Source of the DNA: Nesterenkonia populi
GTDB lineage: Bacteria; Actinomycetota; Actinomycetes; Actinomycetales; Micrococcaceae
Assembly (NCBI RefSeq): GCF_007994735.1
Contig: NZ_VOIL01000001.1
Span: 1,426,001 to 1,490,000 of the forward strand
DNA length: 64,000 bases
Direction: 5' to 3'
The notes under the pieces were generated by a model. It had not been told where the DNA came from, did not search any database, and worked only from the letters and a program-made list of their open reading frames with translations. Position 1 is the first letter of the stretch. Each line of letters starts with the position of its first letter. The translations under genes were made by a program, and so were the position numbers. Positions 9,060 through 18,188 of this stretch are shown piece by piece.

Positions 9060-9944
9060 TCATCCGGTCTCAAGGGCGCGGGCAATGATGTCTGCCAGCA
9101 GTGCGGCGATCCGAGGCCCGGCTGCCTGCCCCGCCTCGATGACCTCCTCGTGGCTCAGCGGCTCATCCGAGATTCCCGCGGCCAGGTTGGTCACCAGTGA
9201 GATCCCGAAGACCTCCAGGCCCGCGGCCCGGGCCGCCACAGCCTCCAGGGCGGTGGACATCCCCACCAGGTCTGCGCCGATGCTGCGCAGGTAGGAGATC
9301 TCCGCCGGAGTCTCATAGTGGGGCCCGGAGAGCTGGGCATACACGCCCTCCTCCAGGGACGGGTCCACCTGCTGTGCGAGCTCCCGGATCCGCGGGGAGT
9401 AGAGGTCTGTCATGTCCACAAAGTGCGCGCCCCGCAGCGGGGAGGCTGCGGTGAGGTTGATGTGATCCCGGATCAGCACCGGGGTGCCGGGGCTCCACGT
9501 CGGGTTCAGCCCGCCGCAGCCGTTGGTCAGCACCATGGTGGAGGCACCGGCGGAGGCCGCAGTGCGCACGCCGTGGGCGACGGCGTCGACGTCGCGCCCC
9601 TCATAGAAGTGGGTGCGGGCCCCGATCACCAGCACATGCTGGCCTGCGGGGGTGCGGATCACGGTCAGAGTGCCGCTGTGCCCCGGCACCTCAGACTTCG
9701 CGAAGCCGGGGATCTGGTGGGCGTCCAGCTTGACCACCGTCTCCCCGAGCCTGGCCGCCGCCTCGCCCCAGCCCGAGCCCAGCGTGCAGGCCAGGTCCAC
9801 CCGCTCAATGCCCGCGGCCGAGAGGATCGCCTCAGCGGCCTCCTCCGCCCGCCGCATCACCGGGGCAGTGGGGTCATTGGTGGGTATCAGGCCCGGGGCA
9901 GGGCTGACCTGGCCGTGGCCTGCAGGGGCGACATCGTGATCCAT
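9060..9944 (-). CDS. punA: Purine-nucleoside phosphorylase (trimeric type)
   Basis: It cleaves inosine, guanosine and deoxy analogues with phosphate to give the free purine and (deoxy)ribose-1-phosphate. The product has 294 residues, in the range of the trimeric high-molecular-mass family. Visible motifs are LGSGWG (phosphate loop), PGHSGTL, the RTHFYEGRD loop, LTNGCGGLN and the substrate-binding SGPHYETPAEI. VGMSTALEAVAA follows with the ribose-contacting Met. It starts a run punA, phosphosugar mutase, deoC that forms a complete salvage route. It lies 21 bp after lpdA, so lpdA may lead the same transcript. Confidence 0.93.
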   Translation of the reverse strand: MDHDVAPAGHGQVSPAPGLIPTNDPTAPVMRRAEEAAEAILSAAGIERVDLACTLGSGWGEAAARLGETVVKLDAHQIPGFAKSEVPGHSGTLTVIRTPAGQHVLVIGARTHFYEGRDVDAVAHGVRTAASAGASTMVLTNGCGGLNPTWSPGTPVLIRDHINLTAASPLRGAHFVDMTDLYSPRIRELAQQVDPSLEEGVYAQLSGPHYETPAEISYLRSIGADLVGMSTALEAVAARAAGLEVFGISLVTNLAAGISDEPLSHEEVIEAGQAAGPRIAALLADIIARALETG

Positions 9945-9965
9945 GGATTATGTCCTTGTCCGTTC

Positions 9966-11435
9966 TCAGTGGTCCGCGGGGTCGGTGATCTTGTAGTGCA
10001 GGCGCCGGGCCGCCTCGGACAGCGAACCCGTCAGCGACGGGTACACCGTGAAGGTGGAGGCGATGTCATCCACGTGCAGCTTGTGGGTCACCGCCAGCGC
10101 CAGCGAGTAGATGAGCTCGGAGGCGCGCGGTGCGACGATGACGGCGCCGATCACAGTACCCGACCCCTTCCGCGAGAAGATCTTCACGAACCCCTCCCGG
10201 ATGTTCATCATCTTGGCCCGCGGATTGGTGGAGAGGTCCAGCTTCACCACGTCGGCCTGATACTTCCCGGAGTCGACCTGCTCCTGGGTCACGCCCACGG
10301 TCGCGATCTCCGGGGAGGTGAACACGTTGGAGGCCACCAGGTGCATCTTCAGCGGCTTCACCGCGCCGCCCTGCATGTGCGCCACCGCGATGCGGCCCTG
10401 CATCGCGGCCACGGAGGCCAGCGGCAGCATCCCGGTGCAGTCGCCGGCGGCATAGATGTTGGTCGCGGTGGTTCGGGAGACAGTGTCCACTCGGATGTGG
10501 CCGGAGGAGGTCAGCTCCACCCCGGCCTCCTCCAGACCTATCCCGGACGTGCTGGGCACCCCGCCGACCGCCATCAGGCAGTGGGAGCCCTCCAGCACCT
10601 CACCGTTGGAAAGGGTGACCTCCACACCGCCGTCGGTGCGCTTCACCGACTGAGCGCGGGTCTTCGAAGCCACCTTAACCCCCACCCGGGCGAAGGAGTT
10701 CTCCAGCACCGTGGCCGCGTCGGCATCCTCTCCCGGCAGCACCTGCTCCCGGGAGGACACCAGGGTCACGTCAGCACCCAGACGACGGTACGCCGAGGCG
10801 AACTCCGCGCCGGTCACGCCCGAGCCCACCACGATCATGTGCTCCGGCGGCTCCTCGAGGTTGTAGGCCTGGGTCCAGTTCAGGATGCGCTCGCCGTCGG
10901 GCACGGCGGTGGGCAGCTCCCGGGGAGTGGCGCCGGTGGCGACGATGACAGCGTCGGCCACCACCTCAGAGGTCTCGCCGGAGGAGTCGGTGACCTCCAG
11001 GGTGTGAACGCCGTTCTGCGCCTCGCCGGCGAGACGGCCGCGGCCGGCCAGGATCTGCACGCCGAAAGCCTCCAAGGAGGCATGGATGTCCTTGGACTGG
11101 GTCTCAGCCAGCTTCAGCAGACGCCGGTTCACCTGGGAGAAGTCCGCCCAGGCCTCGGTCTCGTACTGGTCGCCTCCGCCGCCGCCCTCGCCGAACCGGA
11201 CGCCGAACGCGGTGGAGGCATTGACCCGACGCATCGCATCCGCGGTGGCGATCAGAGTCTTGGACGGAACGACGTCGGTCAGCACCGCCGAGCCGCCGAG
11301 GCCCTTCTCCTCGATGATGGTGACCTGGGCGCCGGCGTCGGCCGCCACCATGGCAGCCTCATAGCCGCCGGGACCTCCTCCCAGGATCGCAACACGGTCA
11401 GGGGCGAAGCGCTTGCCAAGAGTCTCTGAAGTCAC
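9966..11435 (-). CDS. lpdA: LpdA-type NAD(P)H-quinone dehydrogenase (flavoprotein disulfide reductase fold without the redox cysteines)
   Basis: The product is a 489-residue member of the dihydrolipoamide dehydrogenase fold. It has an N-terminal FAD-binding GGGPGGYEAA, a central NAD(P) site (VVGSGVTGAEFA), YAAGDCTG, and a C-terminal dimerisation domain. The segment that carries the CxxxxC redox pair in true lipoamide dehydrogenases reads GGSAVLTDVVPSKTL here, so both cysteines are absent, and the usual C-terminal HxxxxE dyad is replaced. This matches M. tuberculosis LpdA (Rv3303c), which reduces quinones rather than disulfides. The ATG at 11435 is followed upstream by a 74-bp gap to the divergent membrane-protein gene. 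Confidence 0.88.
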   Translation of the reverse strand: MTSETLGKRFAPDRVAILGGGPGGYEAAMVAADAGAQVTIIEEKGLGGSAVLTDVVPSKTLIATADAMRRVNASTAFGVRFGEGGGGGDQYETEAWADFSQVNRRLLKLAETQSKDIHASLEAFGVQILAGRGRLAGEAQNGVHTLEVTDSSGETSEVVADAVIVATGATPRELPTAVPDGERILNWTQAYNLEEPPEHMIVVGSGVTGAEFASAYRRLGADVTLVSSREQVLPGEDADAATVLENSFARVGVKVASKTRAQSVKRTDGGVEVTLSNGEVLEGSHCLMAVGGVPSTSGIGLEEAGVELTSSGHIRVDTVSRTTATNIYAAGDCTGMLPLASVAAMQGRIAVAHMQGGAVKPLKMHLVASNVFTSPEIATVGVTQEQVDSGKYQADVVKLDLSTNPRAKMMNIREGFVKIFSRKGSGTVIGAVIVAPRASELIYSLALAVTHKLHVDDIASTFTVYPSLTGSLSEAARRLHYKITDPADH

Positions 11436-11509
11436 GGCCCCATTCTGCCTATATATGTGCCGTGTGTCATAAGCCGCCAGCTTTGTGTCCCGGGGATACC
11501 CTGAGGCGC

Positions 11510-12502
11510 ATGGGACTGTTCGAAGCCCTCACCGACCTGCCGATCCACTCTTCGGCGCTCATCGCGCTGACCGCGGTCCTCTTTGTGACGGCATTGGTGA
11601 TGCGGGCCAAGCAGGCCGCGGCCAGTCCTGAACCTCAGCGGCAAGGTCCCAGTGCACGCCGCGCACGTGCGGCGCGTAGGGTAGTGGAGCAGCGGAGGAA
11701 ACGGCTGACCGATGTCGTCCATGCACAAAGGAACGAAATGAGCACCACCGAGAATACCGGCCCAGCGGCAGAGCCGAGCCCGAGCGCCCCGGCTCCCCGC
11801 TCCGCTGCGGCATCGCCCTCCGGGGCGCAGGCCGGAGGCTTCAGGATCTACTGGGGCCGCACCATTCTTGCCCTGGCCCTGCTGGCCGGGCTCCTCGGCG
11901 GCCTGGTCACCGCGGGGATGGCAGGCTTCGGCGCGGTGAGCTGGACCCTCCCGGCTCTCGGCGGCGCAGTCGTCCTCGTCTCCCTGGCCGGCCTGCAGGT
12001 CACCGCGGCGGTTCGTCGCCGGGCCAGTCGCCGGGCCCGGGTTCAGCGGGCCTTCGACGCCGCGATGGACCCTGTGACGGACCCCCAGCTCGAGCAGCGT
12101 CGCCGCCAGGCCCAGCAGTCCGCGCAGCAGGCCGGCGTCGCCCAGGAGAAGCAGGCGCCCTTCAACCTCCGTGAGGGTGAGCAGCAGGCGGCCGAGGCCG
12201 CCGCCGAGCAGAAGCAGGAGCCTGTTCCCGCATACACCCCAGCCCAGCCCGGCCAGGCCTGGGAGCCGCGCGAGGTGCCCAAGCCCAAGTACGTGGTCGC
12301 GGAGAAGGCTGAGCGAACCACCCCCGAGCCGCTGGCCAAGCCTGCGGAGCCCGAGCCGAAGGCTGACACCAAGCTGAAGTCCGGCGCAGCCGCCCCCGCG
12401 CCGCGGACCACCAGCGCCGACGCCGCCCCCCGGGAAGACGCTCCCGCCCCCGCGCAGCCCTCCATGGACCTGGACAAGGTGCTGGCCCGGCGCCGTGCCT
12501 GA
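11510..12502 (+). CDS. Membrane protein with long Ala/Pro/Glu-rich tail, function unknown
   Basis: From the ATG at 11510 the product has 330 residues. A first hydrophobic helix (about residues 15-32) is followed by a basic Arg-rich stretch, two more helices (about residues 122-143 and 150-168), and a charged low-complexity tail of about 160 residues rich in Ala, Pro, Glu and Gln. A second start at 11738 is well supported by AAAGGA 5 nt upstream and a TAGGGT box at 11679-11684. It would give a 254-residue protein lacking the first helix. Third-position GC is high between 11510 and about 11620, which argues that the upstream part is also coding. Function is unknown. Confidence 0.6.
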   Translation: MGLFEALTDLPIHSSALIALTAVLFVTALVMRAKQAAASPEPQRQGPSARRARAARRVVEQRRKRLTDVVHAQRNEMSTTENTGPAAEPSPSAPAPRSAAASPSGAQAGGFRIYWGRTILALALLAGLLGGLVTAGMAGFGAVSWTLPALGGAVVLVSLAGLQVTAAVRRRASRRARVQRAFDAAMDPVTDPQLEQRRRQAQQSAQQAGVAQEKQAPFNLREGEQQAAEAAAEQKQEPVPAYTPAQPGQAWEPREVPKPKYVVAEKAERTTPEPLAKPAEPEPKADTKLKSGAAAPAPRTTSADAAPREDAPAPAQPSMDLDKVLARRRA

Positions 12503-13865
12503 CACTGTGCCCGTGGACGGGCCTGCTCGGCAGGGCCGGCCCAGCACTCCTCGCACTGAGAGCTCCGGGGCGGAACGGCTGCGGGGCCGGGATGAGCCCG
12601 CGCAGCTGGAGTACCTGGGATCCTCGGACGTGCACCCGGTGATCATCTCCGCCCTGCAGCAGGAGGGCATCTACGCCACCTCGGTCCACCTCGAAAGCCT
12701 GCAGCACCGGCCCGGCGCCGGGGTCACCGGGATCTACCGGGTCGTCATCTCTGAGCCTCCGCGCCTGTCGGGGGCTGAGGCCGGCCGCTCCCGTTCCCAG
12801 GTGTATCCCATGGCCGGGGACCACATGCACGAGCTCTATGCAGGAGTGACGACCGAGCGGACGAATGCTGCGGCAGACGGGACGGTGACCGCCCAGAGCC
12901 CCGCCGGCCGGCTGACCATCTGGCAGCATCCCTGCGACCCTGCCCTGGAGGGGCTGCCCCTGGCCACCGACCCGGCCGCCGTCGCCGAGCACTGGGGAAG
13001 CGGCTTTCCTCTCACCGCCCTGGAGACCATCAGCTACAGGCCTCTGCGCCGCGCGGTGATCGCCGCCGACTTCGCCGAGGGCCCCCGCATCTATCTCAAG
13101 GTGCTCAGGGCAGGCCGGGCCGAGGACCTTGAGCACCGGCACCGCATGCTTCTCGACGCGGGCATCCCTGCCCCCGCACCGGTTCGCGAGCCCATCGACG
13201 ACGTCGTCGCTCTCCGCCAGGGGGAGGGGATCTCCCTGGCGGAGCACTTCCTCTCCGACGGTGCCGCGCGCATACGCCCCCACGACTTCGTGCAGCTCCT
13301 CGACGCCCTGCCCGCCGAGGTGATGGAGCTGCCCGCCCGGGAGGCCTGGACCGACAGGCTGCCGGCATACGCCTCTGCCGCGGAGGCGGCCCTCCCCGAG
13401 GCCGCAGATCGGATCGCCGCGCTGAAGGACCTGATCCTCGCCGACCTTGCCGTCACTGACCGGGGTCCGCTCGTCCCCACGCACGGCGACTTCTATGAGG
13501 GCAATGTGCTGATGGCCGGCGGCGAGATCTCCTGCCTCCTCGACGTCGACTCCCTCGGTCCCGGCCACCGGGTGGACGACCTCGCCTGCTTCCTCGGCCA
13601 CCTCGCCGTGCTGCCCGCCGTCGATCCCCGGTATATCCACGCGCCGGCCGCCTTCGACCGGTTCGCCCGGGCCTTCGCAGAGAGCGTCGACCCTCGCAGC
13701 CTGCAGATCCGCTCCGCCTCCGTGGCGCTCTCCCTGGTGGCGGGAGCCCGGGACGCCCGCCGCAGCGGCTGGGAGGCCCAGGCCGACCATCGGCTGCGCT
13801 GCGCCGAAGCGCTCGTGGGCCTCGCCTCGCCCTCCGGGGCCCTCCCCGAGTGGCCGAAGCCCTAG
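12495..13865 (+). CDS. Aminoglycoside phosphotransferase-fold (APH) kinase-like protein
   Basis: The product has 456 residues with a GTG start that overlaps the preceding gene by 8 bp, suggesting translational coupling. The C-terminal half has the kinase core of the APH/choline-kinase family: the catalytic-loop HGDFYEGNVLM (HGDxxxxN) and the metal-binding LLDVDSLGPGHRVDDLA. The N-terminal third is longer than in resistance enzymes and has no recognisable domain beyond a divergent nucleotide lobe. Such proteins phosphorylate small metabolites such as sugars or amino alcohols. The substrate cannot be inferred, and I see no reason to call it an antibiotic resistance gene. Its stop directly abuts the stop of the convergent TPR gene. 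Confidence 0.75.
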   Translation: MPDTVPVDGPARQGRPSTPRTESSGAERLRGRDEPAQLEYLGSSDVHPVIISALQQEGIYATSVHLESLQHRPGAGVTGIYRVVISEPPRLSGAEAGRSRSQVYPMAGDHMHELYAGVTTERTNAAADGTVTAQSPAGRLTIWQHPCDPALEGLPLATDPAAVAEHWGSGFPLTALETISYRPLRRAVIAADFAEGPRIYLKVLRAGRAEDLEHRHRMLLDAGIPAPAPVREPIDDVVALRQGEGISLAEHFLSDGAARIRPHDFVQLLDALPAEVMELPAREAWTDRLPAYASAAEAALPEAADRIAALKDLILADLAVTDRGPLVPTHGDFYEGNVLMAGGEISCLLDVDSLGPGHRVDDLACFLGHLAVLPAVDPRYIHAPAAFDRFARAFAESVDPRSLQIRSASVALSLVAGARDARRSGWEAQADHRLRCAEALVGLASPSGALPEWPKP

Positions 13866-15689
13866 TCAGTAATCCTCTGCGCCGGAGAGACGCTGGCGCA
13901 GATCCTCGAGCTGACGCTCGGCCTCGTAGGCGTCCTCGAACCGGGACATGTCCCGCAGCGCCTCCACCCGGCCCTCCAGCGCCGTCTCCATCAGCTCGTC
14001 GCTGATGGAGCGCTCTGTCATCGTCATCCTGAAGATCGTCTCAGCCTCAGCCGACTGGCCGACCTGCCGCAGCACCGCGGCGGCGAAGAGCTCAGCGTCG
14101 GCCCCCGCCTCCTCGTCCCCGGCCTCGGTGAAGAGGTCCGCGGCCTCCAGCGCGGCCGCCACCGCCTCCGTGCCACGCCCCAGGGCGGTGAGGCCGCGGG
14201 CGCGGGTGTCGATGATGTCGGCCTGCTGCCAATCAGTGCCGTGCTCCTCCGCGATGCGCAGCGCCCGATCCAGGTGGGCCAGTCCGGCATCGTCCTCGTG
14301 CCGGCACAGCAGGTGCCCCAGGGAGTGCAGTGCCTGCAGCAGCATCATCGGGTCAGTCTCGGTGCCCTGATCGGCCAGGCGCAGCCCCCGCTCATAGTGC
14401 TCCCGGGCTGCGTCGACCCGCTCCAGGGAGGCGGCCAGGGCCCCGGCGGCCAGATGGGCCCGGGCGGCCTCGTCGGTCTCGTCGGCGGCGATGAACTGTC
14501 CCGCGGCCTCCGCCCAGTGGCTCATAGCCTCCAGGGGGCGCTTCTGCTGGGTCACCGCGTGGCCCAGGCCCATGAGTGCCCGACCACGGGTGGAGTGGTC
14601 TTCCCCGCCGGAGGCCAGCCGGAGGCTCAGCGAGTCGAGGATCAGCTCCGCCTCCTCGTGCTCGTTCATCTCCAGCAGCTGCTGGCCCAGTGCCAGGGAC
14701 AGCATCCGGGACTCGTCGAACTCGCCCAGCTCTGCCTGCTGCACTGCCGCCCGCCAGGCCAGCACGGCCAGCTGGGGGCGGCCGATCTCGGAGGTGATCC
14801 CGGCCAGCAGGGCCGCCGCGGAGGCGGCGCCGCGGCGCACCCCGCAGGCGGCGTAGAGCTCAGCGGACTGCACGGCGCGCTCGACCGCCTCCTGAACCTC
14901 TTCGGCCTGATGGTGGATGGTGGCCCGAAGCATCGCCATCGCCCCGCGCACTGCCCGGTTGGCAGGGGAGGAGAGCACCTTCGACGCCGTCTCAGCGGCA
15001 GCCTCAGAGTCGTCACAGAGCAGCTGGGCGTGGGCGAGGAACATCCGTGCGCCCGCCAGTGCCTGCGGCCGATGAGCTCCCGCACCCTCGTCGGGGAGGG
15101 ACTCGAGGATCGCGGTGACCTCCTCCACCAGAGGCAGCGCGGCCTGCGGCCCCTCGTCCTGCATCCGACGCACCGCCAAGGAGGACAGGACATCGGCCCG
15201 CACAGTCTTCACGCCTCCGGACTGCTCCTGGGGCCCGGCGTCAGCCTCCTCGGCCAGCTCCTCGGCCACCCGGGCCAGGATGTCGCCCTCCACCCGGTCC
15301 GGCTCACGCAGCAGCATCCCGCCCAGCTCGGACTCCACCTGGGCCTGCCGGGTCCGCCCCAGCTCGTGCATCAGACGGATGCGCTTCTGCTGGTACGGGC
15401 GCGCAGACTCGGGATCCCCGCGCATCTCATAGACCCCGGTCAGCAGCCGCAGCAGCAGGAGCCGGTTCTCCGGATCCTCGCCTCCGGGGGCCTCCAGGCC
15501 GCGCAGGCCCGCCTCAACGGCGGCGGCATGGCGCTCGCCGTAGGCAGCCTCATAGGCAAGGTCGAGCCACCCGCGGGCGGTCTCCGCCTCCGGCATCTCG
15601 GAGCCGGGGGCGAGCAGCAGCGCCTGCAGGCGAGTCTCCAGCCGGGCAGCCCCGGGAATCTCAGGCGTCAGGTCATCCTCGCTGCTCAT
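13866..15689 (-). CDS. Tetratricopeptide-repeat protein
   Basis: The product is a 607-residue soluble protein made almost entirely of helix-pair repeats with the TPR pattern: small residues at positions 8, 20 and 27, and Pro near repeat ends. Clear units include ARAHLAAGALAASLERVDAA and the segment around HLDRALRIAEEHG. No catalytic domain, signal peptide or membrane segment is visible. TPR solenoids mediate protein-protein contacts, and the partner is unknown. TACCCT (15697-15702, minus strand) stands exactly 7 nt before the ATG at 15689, suggesting a leaderless transcript, although GGGGAGA in the spacer could also act as a ribosome binding site. It is divergent from the lipoprotein gene at 15740. 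Confidence 0.75.
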   Translation of the reverse strand: MSSEDDLTPEIPGAARLETRLQALLLAPGSEMPEAETARGWLDLAYEAAYGERHAAAVEAGLRGLEAPGGEDPENRLLLLRLLTGVYEMRGDPESARPYQQKRIRLMHELGRTRQAQVESELGGMLLREPDRVEGDILARVAEELAEEADAGPQEQSGGVKTVRADVLSSLAVRRMQDEGPQAALPLVEEVTAILESLPDEGAGAHRPQALAGARMFLAHAQLLCDDSEAAAETASKVLSSPANRAVRGAMAMLRATIHHQAEEVQEAVERAVQSAELYAACGVRRGAASAAALLAGITSEIGRPQLAVLAWRAAVQQAELGEFDESRMLSLALGQQLLEMNEHEEAELILDSLSLRLASGGEDHSTRGRALMGLGHAVTQQKRPLEAMSHWAEAAGQFIAADETDEAARAHLAAGALAASLERVDAAREHYERGLRLADQGTETDPMMLLQALHSLGHLLCRHEDDAGLAHLDRALRIAEEHGTDWQQADIIDTRARGLTALGRGTEAVAAALEAADLFTEAGDEEAGADAELFAAAVLRQVGQSAEAETIFRMTMTERSISDELMETALEGRVEALRDMSRFEDAYEAERQLEDLRQRLSGAEDY

Positions 15690-15739
15690 TCTCCCCAGGG
15701 TAGCGCGGTCAGCTGAGGCGCTTCAGTACACTGGTCGCC

Positions 15740-16810
15740 ATGCATTGTTCGGCACGGGCGGGCTCACAGCTGTGCGCCCTCGCAGCGGGGGCCGCGCTGC
15801 TGCTCAGCGCCTGCTCGGAGCCCCCGGCCGCGGAGGAGCCCACCGGCGATGAGCTGGACCGCGCCTGGCGGATCGCCGTCGGGGAGGACCCGCTGGACCG
15901 CACCGTGGCGCACATCTATTCGCTGGCGCTGAACTCCCGCGATCAGCCCACTATGGTGGTGGAGGCCGAGCAGCCCACCCACGAGGCTGCCGCCCGGCTC
16001 GCCTCGTCCCCCGCGGAGGACGAGGAGGGCACCGATGGGCCCCCCGAGGATCCGCAGGAGGAGCATGGAGGCTCCGATGCGGGCGAGTATGAGATCGTGC
16101 TGGCTCGCACGATGCCGCTGGCGGAGACTCTGGACCCGGAGGGGTACTCAGAGCTGACCACCCCTGAGGAAGGTTCAGGTGCCGCGCCGGCAGCTGCGGC
16201 CGAGGGCCTCACCGATCTGATCGCCGAGGCCCTGGAGGGCGACGGCGACCCTCAGGCGCACATGCTCACCCCCGGGGCCGCCGTGCTGTCCACTTCTGCG
16301 ATGACCACCACGGCCTCGGCCGCCGCCCTCGAGCTGGACGAGGAGGAGCCCGAAGGGATGGCGGGCCTCGAGGAGCACTGTCAGGACCTTGTCTTTGCCC
16401 ACAGGGAGGGTCTCCCGCAGCTCCAGGAGGCCCTCGACGAGATCTACGGCTGCGAGCCGGAAGAGATGTCGGAGGCGGAGGAGGACACGCTGATCGAGCA
16501 GCTGATCACCGCGCAGGCCGACGTCGTGCTGGTGACCTCGTCCCACCCGGGAGCGCAGGAGAACGCTCTGGTGGAGCTGGAGGACACCGGCCGGGCCTTC
16601 CCGCGGGACCAGTATGTCCCGGTGATCACCGCCGGCCTGGCCGAGGATTCCTACGAGGTGGCGGACGAGATCTCGGAGGCCCTCGATGGTGACTCGATCG
16701 CCATGCTGCGCCGTCTGCTGCACGGCGAGGACGGGCTCGCCCCGGAGGAGGCCGCACAGTACTGGATGGTCGAGGAGGATTTCATCGCCGAGCCTGACAC
16801 CTGGGGCTGA
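15740..16810 (+). CDS. Acidic lipoprotein resembling glycine betaine/choline ABC substrate-binding proteins (OpuAC-like)
   Basis: The product is a 356-residue secreted lipoprotein. Its type II signal peptide ends in the lipobox LLSAC near residue 30, followed by a strongly acidic mature region. The C-terminal half follows the layout of OsmF/ProX-type binding proteins: CQDLVFAHREGLPQLQEALDEIYGC resembles the region preceding the hinge. LEDTGRAFPRDQYVPVITAGL resembles the conserved segment ending in VPVV, and a terminal EEAAQYWMVEEDFI resembles the family's C-terminal helix. No permease or ATPase gene adjoins it. TACACT (15727-15732) sits 7 nt before the ATG, indicating a leaderless transcript. 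The family assignment is tentative. Confidence 0.6.
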   Translation: MHCSARAGSQLCALAAGAALLLSACSEPPAAEEPTGDELDRAWRIAVGEDPLDRTVAHIYSLALNSRDQPTMVVEAEQPTHEAAARLASSPAEDEEGTDGPPEDPQEEHGGSDAGEYEIVLARTMPLAETLDPEGYSELTTPEEGSGAAPAAAAEGLTDLIAEALEGDGDPQAHMLTPGAAVLSTSAMTTTASAAALELDEEEPEGMAGLEEHCQDLVFAHREGLPQLQEALDEIYGCEPEEMSEAEEDTLIEQLITAQADVVLVTSSHPGAQENALVELEDTGRAFPRDQYVPVITAGLAEDSYEVADEISEALDGDSIAMLRRLLHGEDGLAPEEAAQYWMVEEDFIAEPDTWG

Positions 16811-16872
16811 GCCCGACCGTCGCTTCCTGGGGCGCCAAGGCCGGCGTCTCCGGAGCCGGGCGAGGGGCGTGC

Positions 16873-16890
16873 GCGGCGCGTACGCGCCGC
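16873..16890. promoter_or_regulatory. 18-bp perfect palindrome upstream of aminotransferase genes (putative operator)
   Basis: GCGGCGCGTACGCGCCGC is a perfect 18-bp dyad. It lies just upstream of TAAATT (16896-16901), the likely -10 box for the tandem aminotransferase genes, so it would occupy the -35 region. This is the position of a repressor or activator site. It could also form a hairpin, but it has no T-run and the upstream gene ends over 60 bp earlier. Confidence 0.5.
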
Positions 16891-16926
16891 CGAGATAAAT
16901 TTGACGCTATGAGGCAGAATCTGCCT

Positions 16927-18174
16927 ATGGAGGAATTTCAGGACTTCGTGCAGGCGAACAAGCTGCGCAGCGTGCGGTATGACGTGCGTGGCCCGATCGC
17001 CGAGGAGGCCGCCCGTCTGGAGCGTGCCGGGCACCGCATCACCAAGCTGAACATCGGCAACCTGGCGCCTTTCGGGTTTCAGGCCCCGGAGTCCATCATG
17101 CAGGACATGATCCGGCACCTGCCTGATTCTCAGGGCTACTCGGAGTCTGCTGGAATCTATTCGGCCCGGACCGCCGTCGCCCAGTACTACCAGGACCGGG
17201 GCATGAAGAGTGCCGTGCCTGATGACATCTACTTGGGCAATGGTGTGGCGGAGCTGATCACCATCACCCTGCAGGCGCTGATCAACCCCCTGGACGAGAT
17301 CCTGATCCCGGCCCCTGACTACCCGCTGTGGACGGGGCTGACTGCCCTGTATCAGGGTGTCCCGGTGCATTACATCTGTGATGAGAGCAATCATTGGTGG
17401 CCGGACCCTGAGGAGGTCGAGTCGAAGGTGACCGACCGGACCAAGGCCCTGGTGGTCATCAACCCGAACAACCCGACGGGCGCGGTCTACCCCAAGGAGA
17501 TCCTTGAGGCGCTGGTGGACATCGCCCGCCGCCACAACCTGATCCTGATGGCGGATGAGATCTACGAGAAGATCACATACGACGACGCCGAGACGGTCAA
17601 TATGTGCACGTTGGCCGACGATGTCTTCACCATCACGTATTCGGGCCTCTCGAAGACGTGGATGGCGGCCGGCTTCCGCTCCGGCTGGTGCTACATCTCT
17701 GGGCCGAAGCACCGGGCCCAGAACTATCTTGAGGGCCTGCAGCTGATGTCGAACCTGCGGATGTGCCCGAACGTGCCGGGCCAGCACGCCATCCAGACTG
17801 CCTTGGGCGGCTACCAGTCGATCGATGAGCTGACCGTCCCCGGCGGGCGCCTGTACGAGCAGCGGCGCGTGGCGCACGAGAAGCTCAGCCAGATCGAGGG
17901 TGTGGAGTTGGAGCAGATGGACGGGGCGATGTACCTGTTCCCGCGCTTGGACCCGGAGATCTACCCGATCGAGTCGGATGAGGCGTTCGTCATCGAGCTG
18001 CTGCGGCAGCAGAAGATTCTGGTCTCCCACGGCCGGGCGTTCAACTGGATCGATGATCAGCATTTCCGTCTGGTGACGCTGCCTGCGGTGGACGAGCTGG
18101 AGGAGGCAGTGGACGGGATCTCTGACTTCCTGTCCGCATACCGGGACGCCTTCGGCACCGGGGCTGTGCTCTGA
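16927..18174 (+). CDS. PLP-dependent class I aminotransferase (AlaA-like), copy 1
   Basis: This fold-type I aminotransferase, probably an alanine/glutamate:pyruvate transaminase, has 415 residues from the ATG at 16927. Visible features are an N-terminal YDVRGPI, GYSESAGIYSAR, the cofactor-contacting NPNNPTGAVYP, ADEIYEKI with the PLP-binding Asp/Tyr region, and YSGLSKTWMAAGFRSGW containing the Schiff-base Lys. An in-frame ATG at 16909 is possible: it lies 7 nt after TAAATT and would suit a leaderless transcript. Alignment with the paralogue downstream favours 16927. The closely similar second copy begins 14 bp after its stop. Confidence 0.88.
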   Translation: MEEFQDFVQANKLRSVRYDVRGPIAEEAARLERAGHRITKLNIGNLAPFGFQAPESIMQDMIRHLPDSQGYSESAGIYSARTAVAQYYQDRGMKSAVPDDIYLGNGVAELITITLQALINPLDEILIPAPDYPLWTGLTALYQGVPVHYICDESNHWWPDPEEVESKVTDRTKALVVINPNNPTGAVYPKEILEALVDIARRHNLILMADEIYEKITYDDAETVNMCTLADDVFTITYSGLSKTWMAAGFRSGWCYISGPKHRAQNYLEGLQLMSNLRMCPNVPGQHAIQTALGGYQSIDELTVPGGRLYEQRRVAHEKLSQIEGVELEQMDGAMYLFPRLDPEIYPIESDEAFVIELLRQQKILVSHGRAFNWIDDQHFRLVTLPAVDELEEAVDGISDFLSAYRDAFGTGAVL

Positions 18175-18188
18175 GGCAGGATGGTCGG

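Noticed and set aside
9318..11429. 703-residue plus-strand reading frame opposite punA and lpdA
   Set aside because: It spans two well-supported minus-strand genes; it is His/Gly/Arg-rich and has no recognisable domain.
12162..13790. 542-residue minus-strand reading frame opposite the APH-fold gene
   Set aside because: The plus strand carries the HGDxxxxN kinase motif and correct third-position bias; this frame is a shadow.
12495..13865. Aminoglycoside resistance gene
   Set aside because: Only the generic kinase motif is shared; the long N-terminal region and the neighbourhood give no support for antibiotic modification.
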